64,000 nucleotides of DNA from positions 125,487,897-125,551,896 of the forward strand of contig NC_057866.1 of the NCBI RefSeq assembly GCF_019393635.1, in the 5' to 3' direction. The notes beneath the pieces are model-generated. The model saw only the letters and a list, made by a program, of their open reading frames with translations. It was not told the DNA's origin and ran no database searches. The position numbers were made by a program, and so were the translations under genes. Below are positions 50,310 through 61,700 of this stretch, piece by piece. The DNA is from Dromiciops gliroides. Taxonomy: Eukaryota; Chordata; Mammalia; Microbiotheria; Microbiotheriidae. The first letter of the stretch is position 1. Each line of letters begins with the position of its first letter.

Positions 50310-51830
50310 ATTGAAAAGTTGTTACTGACTGATTGAGCTAGACATCATAAAGGCTGTTTGGAACCAGTTGCTTCTAACGGATTTGTGAATGATTGTGCTG
50401 CTGGGGGATTGGTTTAGAGTAATGCTCTTTGAGTTCTGTTAAAGACAAGGATATTTCCCAGATTTAAAAGTACTGAGCCCACATGTATGTTTTTAATATT
50501 GCCTAACAAGGATAACATCATTACTCAATTAGGTGCTTTTTTTCCCTCCCTTGGCTTTTGTCAGGGAGAAAAAATTTGCATATCTCTAATTATAGTCATT
50601 TGATAAAAATACTGCCAGGGCTTGACATAATATTAATTCAGATTTCCAAAAATACTAAATTTCCTTCCTCAATTGAGTCTCCTCCAACTGGTCATTGATT
50701 TAAATTATATAGTAAAAGGCTACAATTTTGGAATGGGCCTTTTCCCCCCTCTTAGGAATGTCCATTATTCTAAAGCCATAGAATGAAAAAAAAGCAAAGC
50801 TTTCTTGAGGAATAGATTGGAAACATTTTCTTATCTGTGAAAATAGAGGATGATAATAGAGTTCTTACAGAAATGATTTATTTTTGTTTTCTACAAAGAG
50901 ATTGAGAGGAAGCAATTTCAAACCTGTGCTGATCATTAATGATTTTTTTTTTGAAAATGGAAGCAGGTTTAATGTGTTTGTTTTTGTTTGTTTTTGTTTT
51001 ATTTTTTTTTGAGTGATTGTAACCAAAGAAAAATTTAAGAGAAAAGTGAAAACCTATTAAGCAAATTGACCAGCAAGGGTTCTGATAAATGCAGAAACAA
51101 ATTTGAATAAGCTAATTTTGTCCATTAGTGTGGGCTTTTAAAACAATTTAATTGTTTTGATCCAATTATTTTCTACTCTGTTTATTCAAATGGAGAATGG
51201 CTACAAAATGAAGTTATGGGGGCGGTTATTTTCTGACTAGCAGTTTAGAAATCTGGTTAAAAAAAATAAAACATAAGACTAGTTTCTTAACTAATGAAAG
51301 GGCTGATATTTTAGTAAGTGTTTTAAGACGCTTGTCCATGCAGCTGATTTAGTGCTTTAGATCAACGCACAGAGGTGTGTTTCCTGAGCGCGACTTCTAA
51401 GAAGCCTTGATTGAATTTTAGGACATGGGATATATCTAACCAGATTTAGTTCAGATGTGCATGAGAAGTTTCATTTGTGATCTAGTGTCACTGCTTGAAG
51501 CACGGTAGCTATGGCTGGTGAACGCTGCAAAATTTTACACTTTTGAAAGCTTGGGGAATTGAGAAATCTGTGCCCGTGTGTGGAGTTGCCAGGGTTTGTC
51601 AGGGAGACCCAGTGTTAGGCCAAATTCTAGGTGTAAAAGCCAGGCAGATTTGCTCACTAAAGAAAATCTGTTTTTGCAGGTTTGCATTAACTTCCAAGAT
51701 ACAGAACCCTGGCAAAGTTTGAACCACATTCTTGAAATTTTTCTTGTTACAGTTCCTTTCGGTAGATGCCTGATTCTTATAGGCAAGGGGCATTGGTCAG
51801 CAGGAAGGCCAGAACATTAGGCTTATTAGA
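50310..51830. other. Repeat-poor block of about 1.5 kb in the probable first intron
   Basis: No interspersed repeat is recognised across 1.5 kb, in a stretch where the flanks carry one every few hundred bases. It is AT-rich and holds an exact octamer ATTTGCAT at 50574-50581 plus several TAATTA/TTAAT homeobox-like cores (50538-50640, 51130-51170). No convincing exon. A candidate enhancer by exclusion. Confidence 0.4.
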
Positions 51831-51834
51831 CTAT

Positions 51835-52175
51835 ATAGATAGAGAGGCGAAATGGATCTTAGAGAGGTCATGGAGTCCATTTTACAAAGGACATTAGGAA
51901 ATTTGATTTGATTTGATTTAATTTTTTTGTGGGGCAATGAGGGTTAAGTGACTTGCCCAGGGTCACACAGCTAGTAAGTGTCAAGTGTCTGAGGCCAGAT
52001 TTGAACTCAGGTCCTCCTGAATCCAGGGCCGGTGCTCTATCCACTGCACCACCTAGCTGCCCCTACATTAGGAGATTTTAAGTGAATTACCCAAGGTCAC
52101 ACAGGAAGTGAGTGGTGCAGTCAGGTTTGGAACTCAGGCCCTCTTGACTCCAGATCCAGTGTTCTTTTTACCCTG
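51835..52175 (-). mobile_element. MIR SINE, antisense, split by a SINE
   Basis: GCGAAATGGATCTTAGAGAGGTC, CATTTTACAAAGGACATTAGG, then past the SINE AATTACCCAAGGTCACACAGGAAGTGAG and CAGATCCAGTGTTC. Confidence 0.75.
51905..52064 (-). mobile_element. WSINE1-type SINE
   Basis: Antisense with a GATTT tail. TSD ACATTAGGAAATTT (51891-51904) against ACATTAGGAGATTT (52065-52078). Confidence 0.94.
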
Positions 52176-52558
52176 TTAGGTAGTCTGCTTGTTGTGTACT
52201 AGGGTTTTAATTTTTTTAAAAGCCTGCCTTGCCAAGTCCCTGAGTAAGATGCCTAATACCCTTGAGGTCAGACTGCGTACAATGTGTAATAATTCTGTAA
52301 TGCACTTACCTCTCTCCTGTGTCCATCTGAGTGACAAAGCTTTGAGACCATAAGGCTTTTTTGAGAGTTTGCTTATCTGAATTTTACTTCCTTTGACTAT
52401 TAAAGGGTATGTGGTAATTTTGAAAATTCCAAAAATGTGGTCTCCTTCCCTGTAGAGTAAGAGGATGGTTTCAGGTATCAAGTGGGAAGAGAGTATCTTG
52501 AGTATGATGTTTGCATTCATAGAATCACAAGGCTGTTTTCCTTGAGTTATTCATTCTT

Positions 52559-52705
52559 TTTTTTTTTTTTGCAGGGCAATGAGGGTTAAGTGGCTTGCCC
52601 AGGGTCACACAGCTAGTAAGTGTCAAGTGTCTGAGGCTGGCTTTGAACTTGGGTCCTCCCGAATCCAGGGCTGGTACTCTATCCACTGCGCCACCTAGCT
52701 GCCCC
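52559..52705 (-). mobile_element. WSINE1-type SINE
   Basis: Antisense with pure T tail. TSD TGAGTTATTCATTCTT at 52543-52558 and 52706-52721 is exact over 16 bases. Confidence 0.96.
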
Positions 52706-53164
52706 TGAGTTATTCATTCTTGTCCTACTCCCAGATTATTGCTTCATATTTGGAAAAAAATGAAAAAAGCCAACAACCCTTTCCCCTAAAACGTTTGGAT
52801 AGGTATAATTTAATTGCCTAATGTCTGTTGAACAGATTGCTGATGAACTAAAAAAACTCTGCCTAGGTTAATTTAAGACTAGCTATCCAGCTGCTGGTCC
52901 CTAAGTCTCTCTCTCTGCCATGGCCAGTTTTTTTTTTTTTTGTTGCTCGATTCTAGCATCCACTTCCTCTTTCTTTTGATCTTCTTGCTGTGGTTTCAAT
53001 GTCTTTAGATTTCACTTCTGGGTTTTCTTTGACAAAGGGAAGATATGATATAGAATTATTGAGAATAGGGCTGCTTATATTTGGAAGTGCATCTAACAAG
53101 ATTTTATCTAGTATAGAATGGGTAGGGTAGGTTAGGATAGAATAGAACTTACCAGTTTGATTCC

Positions 53165-53870
53165 ATAAACATTTCTTTTTTATTTTAAAAATCTATCATA
53201 ACTTGTTTAATCATTCCCCAGTTGATGGAAACTCAGTTTTAAATTTTTTGCCTTCACAAAAAAGCAGCTTATAATTATTTACAGATGGACCTTTTCCTTT
53301 GATTTTTTTGGGGGGTATAGATCTAGTAGCAATATTGCTGGGTCAAAAAGCATGCCCATTTATTAGTTTTTTGGTATAAGTTGCTTTCAAGAATGGACAT
53401 GCCAGTTCACAGCTACACCAACGGTACATTAATGCACCTGTTTTTCCACAGCCATTTCAGCATGTTATTTTCCTTTTTTTTCAACTTTGCTGGTCTAATG
53501 TGTGTGAGGTGGTTTCCCAGCTGTTTTAATCTGCATTTCTCTAATTATTAGGGACATAGAACATCTTTTCAGATTGCTATAGAAAATTTGAATTTGTTCC
53601 TCTGAAAAAATGTCTGTTTGTATCCTTTGACCATTTATCAACTGGGGAATAGCTGTCATTTGTACAAATTTGAATCAGATCCCTGTATATTTGAAAAATG
53701 AGGCCTTCATCAGAGAAACTTGTGGCAAAGGACCCCCCCGCCCCCCCATATCACCTAACTATCTAATTTTAGCTACATTGGTTTTGTTAGTGCAAAACCT
53801 TTTAAATTTCATATAACCAGCATTTTCCATTTTACCTTCTGTGAACCTCTATCTGTGCCACTTAGTCGCC
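53165..53870 (-). mobile_element. L1 LINE, antisense, about 0.7 kb
   Basis: ATTCCCCAGTTGATGGAAAC, AATATTGCTGGGTCAAAAAGC, GCCAGTTCACAGCTACACC, TCTGCATTTCTCTAATTATTAGGG, CCTTTGACCATTTATCAACTGGGG and AATGAGGCCTTCATCAGAG are in antisense ORF2 order. Older than the 16.8 kb copy. A C/G-run interrupts it at about 53730-53748. Confidence 0.82.
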
Positions 53871-53879
53871 CTTCCCAGC

Positions 53880-54168
53880 GTTAGCTTGGCTCATGCCATG
53901 GTATACTGGAAAAAGGCATCAGTGTATACTTAGAATCCTCAACTTATTTAAGATCAAGGTCATTTAGCCTCCAAATCATAAAGACTCTTTGTTTCTGGAT
54001 GGCTTTTTGTGTCTTACCCATATGGCTTCTTTTCAGGGCATGTCTAACTAGATATCTTCTGTTCCTTCTGCCAAAAATGGGGATGGAAGGGAGAGGTAGG
54101 TGTTCCCTTTTAATTGGAGTGTTGAGGAGACTTTGTAATGTTTGTTGTTTTTTTGTAGTGTAATAGGG

Positions 54169-54199
<31 letters not shown>

Positions 54200-54589
54200 C
54201 AATAGCCTAGGGGTATTTGGAGTGTTCAAGGAGGATTAGCCCCTCTGGTATGAGGGTTTACTGATCCCTTTTCAGAACTGCTTATCCACCTTTGGTGTCC
54301 CCCTGTCACCCAACTCTCACCGGTGGCTCCAAGAAGCTGTAGCATGCTCAACACCTCCTCTCCCCTCCCCTTCCCCCCAAAATGGTCTTGGGCTAAACCA
54401 GGTTGAGGGTAACTGACAGACCTCAAACCTGTCAATCAATCAGGGGGCGTTTACCCCAAGCATGTGAAGACTTCCCCTGGCAGAATGGGTGGACAAGAGC
54501 AATCTGTCTCAATGGCAGCTGAAGCAAGCATTATAAAGCGTGTAGCATTTAGTCAGCTGTCAAAGATGCCACCAAAGGTCATCTACTGG
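53880..54589. other. Mostly unassigned, with an AAT repeat
   Basis: No gene recognised. About ten AAT units lie at 54169-54198. Confidence 0.45.
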
Positions 54590-54775
54590 ATTCTGGGCCA
54601 AATCTGCCAGTGGTGTTGACTTTTTTCTCGTCACTGGACTTTGATGACTTTGGAAGGGAGAATGAGGCACATGACTTTGGACAGCCCTGCCTCGGCTAAG
54701 TCCAATTCACCAAGTCAAGACACCACCCTGTGATGTCATTGGTCTTCTTTGAAAAGGAAGGACAAACAACAACCA
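54590..54775 (-). mobile_element. LINE-tail-type dispersed repeat, antisense
   Basis: Reverse complement of the 38336 copy: CTGGGCCAAATCTGCCAGTGG, CACTGGACTTTGATGACTTTGG, GGACAGCCCTGCCTC, AAGTCCAATTCACCAAGTC, GTGATGTCATTGGTCTTC and a terminal AAGGACAAACAACAACC. The CAACAA terminus is the 3' tail in the opposite reading. It aligns with the LINE 3' end at 9645. Confidence 0.65.
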
Positions 54776-55059
54776 ATAGTTCGAATTTATGACTCCTTAG
54801 AGTTGGTGAAGCACTTTATACACGATAATTCATTTGGTCCCAGGGCCTGGAACCAGTTGTGATATAGGGTGTGAGAGTCAGAGTGCTTCCTCTAACCATT
54901 AGCTATTCTTCCAGCCAGTTGGCAGCTGATGTCACGCTTGCTTCAAGTTGGCACATGGCTCGATTTTCAGCGGCATGTTGGCTAGTTATCACCAATATAC
55001 CCTTTCCATGTTCTTGTGACAGTTGCTGTCTAGTGCCATCTGAGACTATGCCATCTGAG

Positions 55060-55490
55060 GATGTATGGAAGGGATTGGAGATGTTTAGCCAGAAGAAGCT
55101 AAGACTTGGCGGGGGGGGGGGGGGGGGGGGGGGATGGGGGGGGGAGACGTAATAGTGTTTTCAAGTACTTGAAACTCTATCATGTGGAGGAGGGATTCAA
55201 TTTGTTTAGTTCAATTAACATGGGCAAAGAAAACTAGGCACAATGGGGGGAAATTGCAAAGGAGCAGACTTAAATTTGATTCAAGGAAAAATTTCCCAAT
55301 GATTAGAGCTACCCCAAAATGGAAGGAGCTGCCTGGGGACAGGTGTGGTGAGTTTTCCCTCATTGAAGGCTTTTCAAGCAAAGGTTAGCTGATGACTTGT
55401 CGGTTACATTGTGTTGGAGATTATTTGGGGGGTATTTTTTGGATTAGGTGGTCCCCTCCAAACCTGAAATTCTGTTACTGTTGAAAGATG
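55060..55490 (+). mobile_element. CR1/L3-type LINE 3' end
   Basis: ATAGTGTTTTCAAGTACTTGAAACTCTATCATGTGGAGG, AGGAAAAATTTCCCAATGATTAGAGC, AAAATGGAAGGAGCTGCCTGGGG, CATTGAAGGCTTTTCAAGCAAAGG and TGGTCCCCTCCAAACCTGAAATTCTGT are in the order of a CR1-clade 3' end. A G-run has expanded at 55111-55144. Confidence 0.65.
55111..55144 (+). repeat. Poly-G run
   Basis: 23 Gs, AT, then 9 Gs. It arose within a CR1-type LINE. The exact count may be affected by sequencing or assembly. Confidence 0.9.
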
Positions 55491-55879
55491 TCCTTTGGCC
55501 ACCTTGCCCAGGACCTTCCTCCCCCTGCTCCCAGAGCTCATAGAAATTTTCGTTCTTACCACCACCATTTTGGGGCCCATGAACTTGGAAAGGAAGCAAA
55601 GGTTAGACAGGAAGTTTTGAACTGAATGAGAGCAAAAGGAACCACAGACTGGTTGAACTCTAGGGAAGCCTAAAACAGAGAGGGGGGCACCCAAAGGCTA
55701 TGTAAAGAATCAGCCTTTCAGTCATAGATAGCAATATGGACTTCTTCCCCATCATTCTGCCTCCCACAAGGAGGGGGGCTGGGACCACCCTGGTCGCCTC
55801 TTCTCACCAGAACATGAATCAGTAATTTGGTATGTAAGGATGGCACACATGAAAGGAAATTTCTTGGTTTGGATATCAC

Positions 55880-56045
55880 AGGGGCATAAACCAAGAGCTA
55901 GAAGAGACCTTTGAGCTTTCGACAGCAGACTTCCTCATTGTATGGATGAGGGAATAGGCACAGAAAGGTGAAATGACCTTGGTCAGGGTCATGCAGGTAA
56001 GTGTGACACAGCCCACTTAAAATCTAGTTTGCTTTCCACTGCCAC
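55880..56045 (-). mobile_element. MIR SINE, antisense
   Basis: ACCAAGAGCTAGAAGAGACC, CATTGTATGGATGAGGGAATAGGC, TGACCTTGGTCAGGGTCATGCAGG follow reverse MIR order. Confidence 0.72.
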
Positions 56046-56263
56046 CAGGCCTCTCTGTGGTCCAGGCAGTCGTCCATCTCTCCTTGTGAAGCAGAGACCA
56101 AGTTTGGATTCTCAGATCAGGATTGTTGACCAAATTATGATGAATTTTGCATGGTGTTAGTAAAGTTGCTAATAGTTGGCCATGCCTATGTTGACCCTGA
56201 ATGTTTACCAACAGTGTATTTGGAGGAGGAATGTTCTTTGGAACAAAACTAATCATGACCATA

Positions 56264-56269
<6 letters not shown>

Positions 56270-56323
<54 letters not shown>
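56270..56323. repeat. TC microsatellite
   Basis: About 26 TC units with one TTTC interruption near the left. Confidence 0.97.
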
Positions 56324-56326
<3 letters not shown>

Positions 56327-56460
56327 TCAAAGTAAATTTCTTTTGTAGTGCTAATGACCTCTAAAGAATATAGCAGCTAGGAATTAAATAAAAAGAATTA
56401 TTATATTTAAAACTGTCAATGGAAGAACTATCTTCCAATATTGTTCAAGAGTATATACAC

Positions 56461-56609
56461 GGGGGCAGCTAGGTGGCGCAGTGGATGAAGCACCGGCCCT
56501 GGATTCAGGAGTTCCTGAGTTCAAATCCAGCCTCAGACACTTAACACTTACTAGCTGTGTGACCCTGGGCAAGTCACTTAACCCCAATTGCCTCACTAAA
56601 AAAAAAAAA
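56461..56609 (+). mobile_element. WSINE1-type SINE
   Basis: Sense copy near consensus. TSD AAGAGTATATACAC at 56447-56460 and 56610-56623, exact. Confidence 0.96.
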
Positions 56610-56809
56610 AAGAGTATATACACAAGGCAGTTTTTACTAGCATCCCTAGAGTTAAGCTACTTACTGATGTTTGTACCTTTCCCCTGAGACTAAAATTTTA
56701 CTTTTGGAATTAGGTTTACATATAATCAATCTCTCCATGAAAATCTGCTCTATAACATGCATCAAACATACACTGCCTTCTGGGCACTTGTCTCAAACTT
56801 GAAATTTTT

Positions 56810-56995
56810 GAGGCGCTGGAGAGAATGCCACTGAATTTGGCATCAGAAGACTTCAAGTGGAATTCAGCCTCTAGCCAGAGACTTTGGTCAAGTCACTGGA
56901 CCTCTCCTGGCCTCAGTTTGCTCCTGTCAAATGAGGCATTTGGAATGGATGACCTGGAAGGGACTTCTCCAGCTCTAAACTTATCTGTACATGCC
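56810..56995 (+). mobile_element. MIR SINE, sense
   Basis: GGAGAGAATGCCACTGAATTTGG, GGTCAAGTCACTGGACC, GGCCTCAGTTTGCTCC and CTTCTCCAGCTCTAAAC follow CORE-SINE order. Confidence 0.72.
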
Positions 56996-57720
56996 AGAAC
57001 TTGAACTTGAGTAAGGCCTTTTAACACTAAGAATCCCTTTGTTCCTTATTTGATTGGTTCGACAATCTGGAGAACTAGGCAGGAGCAGCAGATAAACAGC
57101 AGCCCCTTAACACTGGCAACGGACCTGATCCAGTCTTTCCACTAGGCTGGTCTCGCTAGGGGCATTGGGCGTTGTCCAGAGGCAAAAAAGCTGCGGAGGG
57201 CAAAAACAGCTGCTTACAACTTAGAAAATACCTGCCCTCCCCAGCCTCCCCAATGAAACAGGCCCCTCTGCCTTTGTTTTTATTTTCCTCGTGGACAGCT
57301 GCATTATTGCTGTGAAAATGGTGTCATTTGGAAAATGACATAGAATGGAAAAAATGTACTGTCTAACCAAAAAATAGGAGATAGGGAAAAGAACCATTTT
57401 CCTAATCTGTCAGACCTATTTAAGGCCTGGATTTTAAGGGTTTTCACCATTGCAATGGACTGGCTTAACCATTAAGGTGGAAGATAACATAGATAAGTAC
57501 CTAAGCTAAATATAAACTCTAGCAGTTATTTTGCAGGGAAGTCAGAGAGTCTTTATTTATTCTGGTGAAGGCTGGGAGCCACAGAGGGGTTTTTGGTCAG
57601 TTCAAAAATGCAGGTCATCATAGGTCCTGAAATAAAAGTTTGCCTTAAGAATTGCTAGTTGGTTTTTGTTGTTGTTTTTAAAGGTTCTTGGTCTGTAAGA
57701 AATTTTTAGCCCTTTAAACC
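56996..57720. other. No gene or repeat recognised
   Basis: Unique sequence with no supported exon. Confidence 0.45.
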
Positions 57721-57721
57721 A

Positions 57722-58676
57722 AAGGTGTCAAACCTGGGGCCCAAACCAGATTAAAATGTAATTGGGAAGTATTTAACAAAATTACAGTAAAACATAGATA
57801 AATGTTAATTTGTAGTTTTCTAAGTCAATATGCAACTTGCAGGCATTTTTTAATCATAAAAGTATTTTATTATGTTCCTGTTACATGTAAAGATAGTTTT
57901 CAACATTTGTTTGTATAAGATTTTGAGTTCCAAATTTTTCTCCCTCCTTCTCTTCCCTCCCCCCTCCCCAAAACAGAAAGCAATCTGATATAGGTTGTAT
58001 ATGTACAATCACATTAAACATATTTCTGCATTAGTCATCTTGTGAAAGAAGAATCAGATCAAAAGGGAAAAACATCAAAAAAGAAAAAAAAAAGTAGAAA
58101 CAACATGGTTCACTCTGCATCCAGATTCCACAGTTCTTTTTTCTGTATGTGGAGAGAATTTTCCATCATGAGTCCTTTGGAATTGTCTTGGATCATTTTA
58201 CTGCTGAGAAGAGCTAAGTCTATCACAGTTGATCATCACACAATCTTGCTGTTAATGTGTACAAGTTATCCTGGTTCTGCTCACTTCACTCAGCATCAGT
58301 CCACTTAAATCTTTCCAGGTTTTTCTGAAATCTGCCTGCTTATCATTTCTTATAGCACAATAGTATTCCATTACATTCATATACTACAACTTGTTCAGGC
58401 ATTCCCCAATTGATGGGCATTTCCTTGATTTCCAGTTCTTTGCCACCACAAAGAGAACTGCTATGAATATTTTTGTACACGTGGGTCCTTTTCTCTTTTT
58501 TATGATCTCTTTGGGATAGAGACCTAGTACTACTGGGTCAAAGGGTATGCACAGCCTCATAGCCCTTTGGGCATAGTTCCAAATTGCTCTCCAGAATGGT
58601 TGGATCAGTCTTGCAGGCTTTTTAATGTCAGCTTTAGCAGCCCTATTTCTATTTGATTTTGACACCATTGGTGTAA
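57722..58676 (+). mobile_element. hAT-like (MER5-like) element, family 3, split by an L1
   Basis: Left part 57722-57844: AAAGGTGTCAAACCTGGGGCCC, GATTAAAATGTAATTGGGAAGTATTTAAC, TTTTCTAAGTCAATATGC. Right part 58610-58676: CCCTATTTCTATTTGATTTTGACACCATTGGTG. The outer ends are inverted (GGTGTCAAA / TTTGACACC). The middle is an inserted L1. Confidence 0.7.
57845..58609 (-). mobile_element. 5'-truncated L1 inside a hAT-like element
   Basis: Same antisense order as at 16.78 kb: poly-T, TTCCTGTTACATGTAAAGATAG, CCCTCC-rich tract, CTGATATAGG, then the ORF2 C-terminus (- strand: RAIWNYAQRAMRLCIPFDPV, KGPTCTKIFIAVLFVVAKNWK). It ends in CTCCAGAATGGTTGG. TSD CTTGCAGGC at 57836-57844 and 58610-58618. Two short losses in the frame mark it as more decayed than the 16.8 kb copy. 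Confidence 0.88.
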
Positions 58677-58679
58677 GAT

Positions 58680-60334
58680 GAACCTGAATACTTTGATGTC
58701 CCTTCTGATGCTGTTGAGTAAACAAGAATCAATTTATTGAGTATGTTTTGGGGATGTGGGGAGAGTGATTAAGTTTAGCAAAGTTCCATTGTCTTAATCA
58801 AAGTGATTTCAGGCCCCTGAGTCTGTGGAGAATCCACATTTCACTTTTGCTTAAGGCTCTCTATTTTCTTTTGAGAGAAAACAAGCCTGGTGGTCGGTTA
58901 ATTTACAAATGCTCTCCTCCTCCCATCATTTGCTTCCCAATGAGTGCCACATGTGCTCTGGAAAATGCCAGCAAGAAAGCAGTTTATGTTCACCGGGTCC
59001 GTTTACAGGATCTTGCTGAAATCCATCTGTTCCTGGAAGGAAGCAGCCAAAGACACACTTCATGAGACACACAGGCTGTGGGGACCTATTGAGAACAGGC
59101 ACATAAATTAATGGGCCTCTTATTTGTGTTTCTGGGTCCAGACACCCCTTTTGCATTAGGAGGTATCCTCAAAGCCATCCCCACTGCTGTTCTTTAGAAG
59201 CCTTCAATGTGTTTTTAACTTCACTTGGAAAGACCAGGGGCATTGACATTTAGAGAGAAGTCAGTAACTTGTTGTCCCATCAGCTTCCTAGGTGGCAAGG
59301 GTGGGGGGGGGAACCTCCTTGTTCAGAAGGCCTCCAAAGCCATAGTCATCCTTTCTTATCATCCAGTTTTGATTTCAATAAGGGCTTCCCAGAAATTAAA
59401 AAAAATAACCCTACAGGAATATAAATATCTACAGTTGTAGCTCCAGGGGACCATTTGGAGGAAAGACATAGAAAGGAGAAAATTTAGGCTTCCAATTCTA
59501 GGGATGGATCCATGTTGCCACATTGAGAGTCGGCTGTGGTCTTCAGGTGAATTTTATGTTGTGTGATTACAAGCATACCTTTTCTGAAACCTGAAAGACT
59601 TGTTTCATAATGTCAGTATTCAGTTTCCTCACCATATCTTCCTTTGAGATCAGAACATTGAAAGGGGAAGTGCTACTTCCTTTAAACACCGGCTTCTTCT
59701 TCTTTTTCTCCCTCCTTTTTGCTCCCTTCTCCTCTTAAGTAGGCTCTTTGCTAGATAGGAGCCTCAGTTACCTATGAAGTGCATGCTACAAGTGATGCAT
59801 ATGCAGCTAGGTGATGACAGAGCCCCGCCCCCCCCCAAAAGAAGCAGTAAAATGTTTCATCTTTCAACTTGCAGACTGAGCTGTATATTTCCATGTAGCC
59901 GACTTTATAGAATATAAGAAGCTGATTTTTCAATCTTGCCAGATGCTCCGTTAAAGAAGTCAGTCCTGAATGGCTAGGGATTCTTCCAGGTCTTTGGGAC
60001 CCAGGCTCCCCCTTTCCCATTGTGAGTGTTCGTGGCCAAAAGCAAATCTACCTTGTTGGTAGTTTGCCATCCAAAAAGCTAGTTCAGAGGATGGCTTCCC
60101 AAATCTGTAAGTTATCCTTTAGAAACCAAGATGTTTCTACTTCTCAAAGCAAATCAAAGGTTTTCTTTTAAAGTTGAGGCTCTGTCTCCTTCCCGCCCCC
60201 CATATTTGATGAACTTTTTGCCTGAGCTATGAAACATCAGCCCTCAAAGCAGTTCCTAGTCTTAAGTTTTTTTGTATCCATCCACTGTGGCGAATGTAAC
60301 CTGAGAAGATGTAAAAACAATTACAGCAATCAAT
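58680..60334. other. Repeat-poor region
   Basis: 1.65 kb with no clear interspersed repeat. Open frames (for example 58847-59065) have no recognisable domain. G-run near 59303-59313 and C-run near 59827-59836. Confidence 0.4.
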
Positions 60335-60480
60335 GTCTACCCACAAGCATTTATTAAGTGCTGACTGCATGCTGGCATTTTGCTATGTGCTGGAGATAGA
60401 AAGGCAAAAGTTAGTAGTCAGTACTTTCCCTGGAGAAGCTTAGTTTTTATTGGGGGAATACAATATGCACATATGTAAGT
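60335..60480 (-). mobile_element. L2 LINE 3' end, antisense
   Basis: CAAGCATTTATTAAGTGCTGACTGCATGC, GCTATGTGCTGGAGATAGAAAGGC follow antisense L2. Confidence 0.72.
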
Positions 60481-60544
60481 TCTTTCAAAATAAAAGCAAG
60501 GTAGTTTATGGAATAAGGAAATAGGAAGGGGTAGAGGATCAATC

Positions 60545-60790
60545 ATATCAGGAAATAAGAGGCAGCTAGAGTCAGGAACACCTGAGTTTAAATTCAGCCT
60601 CAGACACTTAGGGGCTGTGTGACCCTGGGCAAACCACTTAACCTCAGTTTCCTCACTTGTAAAATGGGAATAATCATAGCACCTACCTTGCAGGGGTGTT
60701 GTGAAGATAAAATGAATGATACTTATTTCCAAATGTGTTCAGCACAAAGCCTAGTTCTTGGTAGGTGCTATATAAATGCTTATTCTTTCC
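60545..60790 (+). mobile_element. MIR/CORE-SINE, sense
   Basis: AGAGGCAGCTAGAGTCAGGAACACC, GTTTAAATTCAGCCTCAGACACTTAGGGGCTGTG, CTCAGTTTCCTCACTTGTAAAATGGG and TAGGTGCTATATAAATGC follow CORE-SINE order. Confidence 0.82.
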
Positions 60791-60934
60791 TCCTCCTTTT
60801 CTCAAGTGGCACTTGAGGTGAGCTTTGAAGGAGACTAGGGGATTCTGGGAAGTAGAGATAGGAATACCTTCCAGATGTGGCATATGACTCATGCAGTGGT
60901 ACTGACTGAGATGAAAGATGACCTGTTCTCTGTG

Positions 60935-61195
60935 GCCAGGGCAGAGAGGTGGTGCAGTGGATAGAGCACCGGGCCTGGACTTAGGAAGATTTGTCTCCCT
61001 GAGTTCAAATCCAGCCTCAGACACTTACTATCTGTGTGACCTTGGGCAAGGCACTTCACCCTGTTTGCCTCAGTTTCCTTATCTGTAAAATAAGCTGGAG
61101 AAGGAAATAGCAAACCACTCCAGTATCCTTGCCAAGAAGACTCCAAATGGGGCCATGACGAGTCGGAATCGACTGAAAAATGACAAAAATGTGCC
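60935..61195 (+). mobile_element. MAR1-like long CORE-SINE, full length
   Basis: GGCAGAGAGGTGGTGCAGTGG start, B box GAGTTCAAATCC, then GCCTCAGTTTCCTTATCTGTAAAATAAGCTGGAGAAGG, CAAACCACTCCAGTATCCTTGCC and GAGTCGGAATCGACTGAAAAATGAC. The best example in the window of the long form. Confidence 0.88.
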
Positions 61196-61269
61196 AGGCA
61201 CTGTGCTAGGTGTTGTCCGTACAAAGATGTAAATTAAACAGCCTTACCTGGTATGTCTGTCTGGTACAG

Positions 61270-61500
61270 GAGCGTTTAACTTCCCATACATGGGTCCCCG
61301 AGGTTGGGGGGGGGTTCTGTTGATAGATTTCAGGAGGTCTGTGAACTTGCATGGGAAAAAAATAGACCTTCATTTTTCACTAACCTCTAAAATTTTAGCA
61401 TTTTCCTTCAATTATTTAAAAACATTATTTTGAAGGCTCCATAGCCTTCACTCAATTGTCCAAAGGGTCCATGACACAGAGAAGCCTTTGAGAACTTCTG
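61270..61500 (+). mobile_element. hAT-like miniature transposon, family 2, copy C
   Basis: GTTTAACTTCCCATACATGGGTCC at the left, CAAAGGGTCCATGACACAG...CCTTTGAGAACTTCTG at the right. The middle shares ATAGATTTCAGGAGGTCTGTGAAC, TTTTTCACTAACCTCTA and ACATTATTTTGAAGG with copies A and B. Confidence 0.65.
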
Positions 61501-61700
61501 TCTTAACAATGTTTGTATTTATATGCCTAGTACCTAGCTCAGTGCCTGGAATGTAGTAGGTGCTGAATAAATGCTTCTTGGTAATATTTGTAAATGAGCT
61601 TACCGATCCCTGGCAGAGAGTAGGCCCTATATAAATGCTTGGTCCCATTCTCCACCCCAGCCCCAAATAAATAAAGTCAAATAAGGAAAACAAATAAATG
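61501..61700 (+). mobile_element. L2 LINE 3' ends
   Basis: TAGTACCTAGCTCAGTGCCTGGAATGTAGTAGGTGCTGAATAAATGC is a good L2 terminus. A second weaker one (GGCAGAGAGTAGGCCCTATATAAATGC) follows. Confidence 0.75.
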
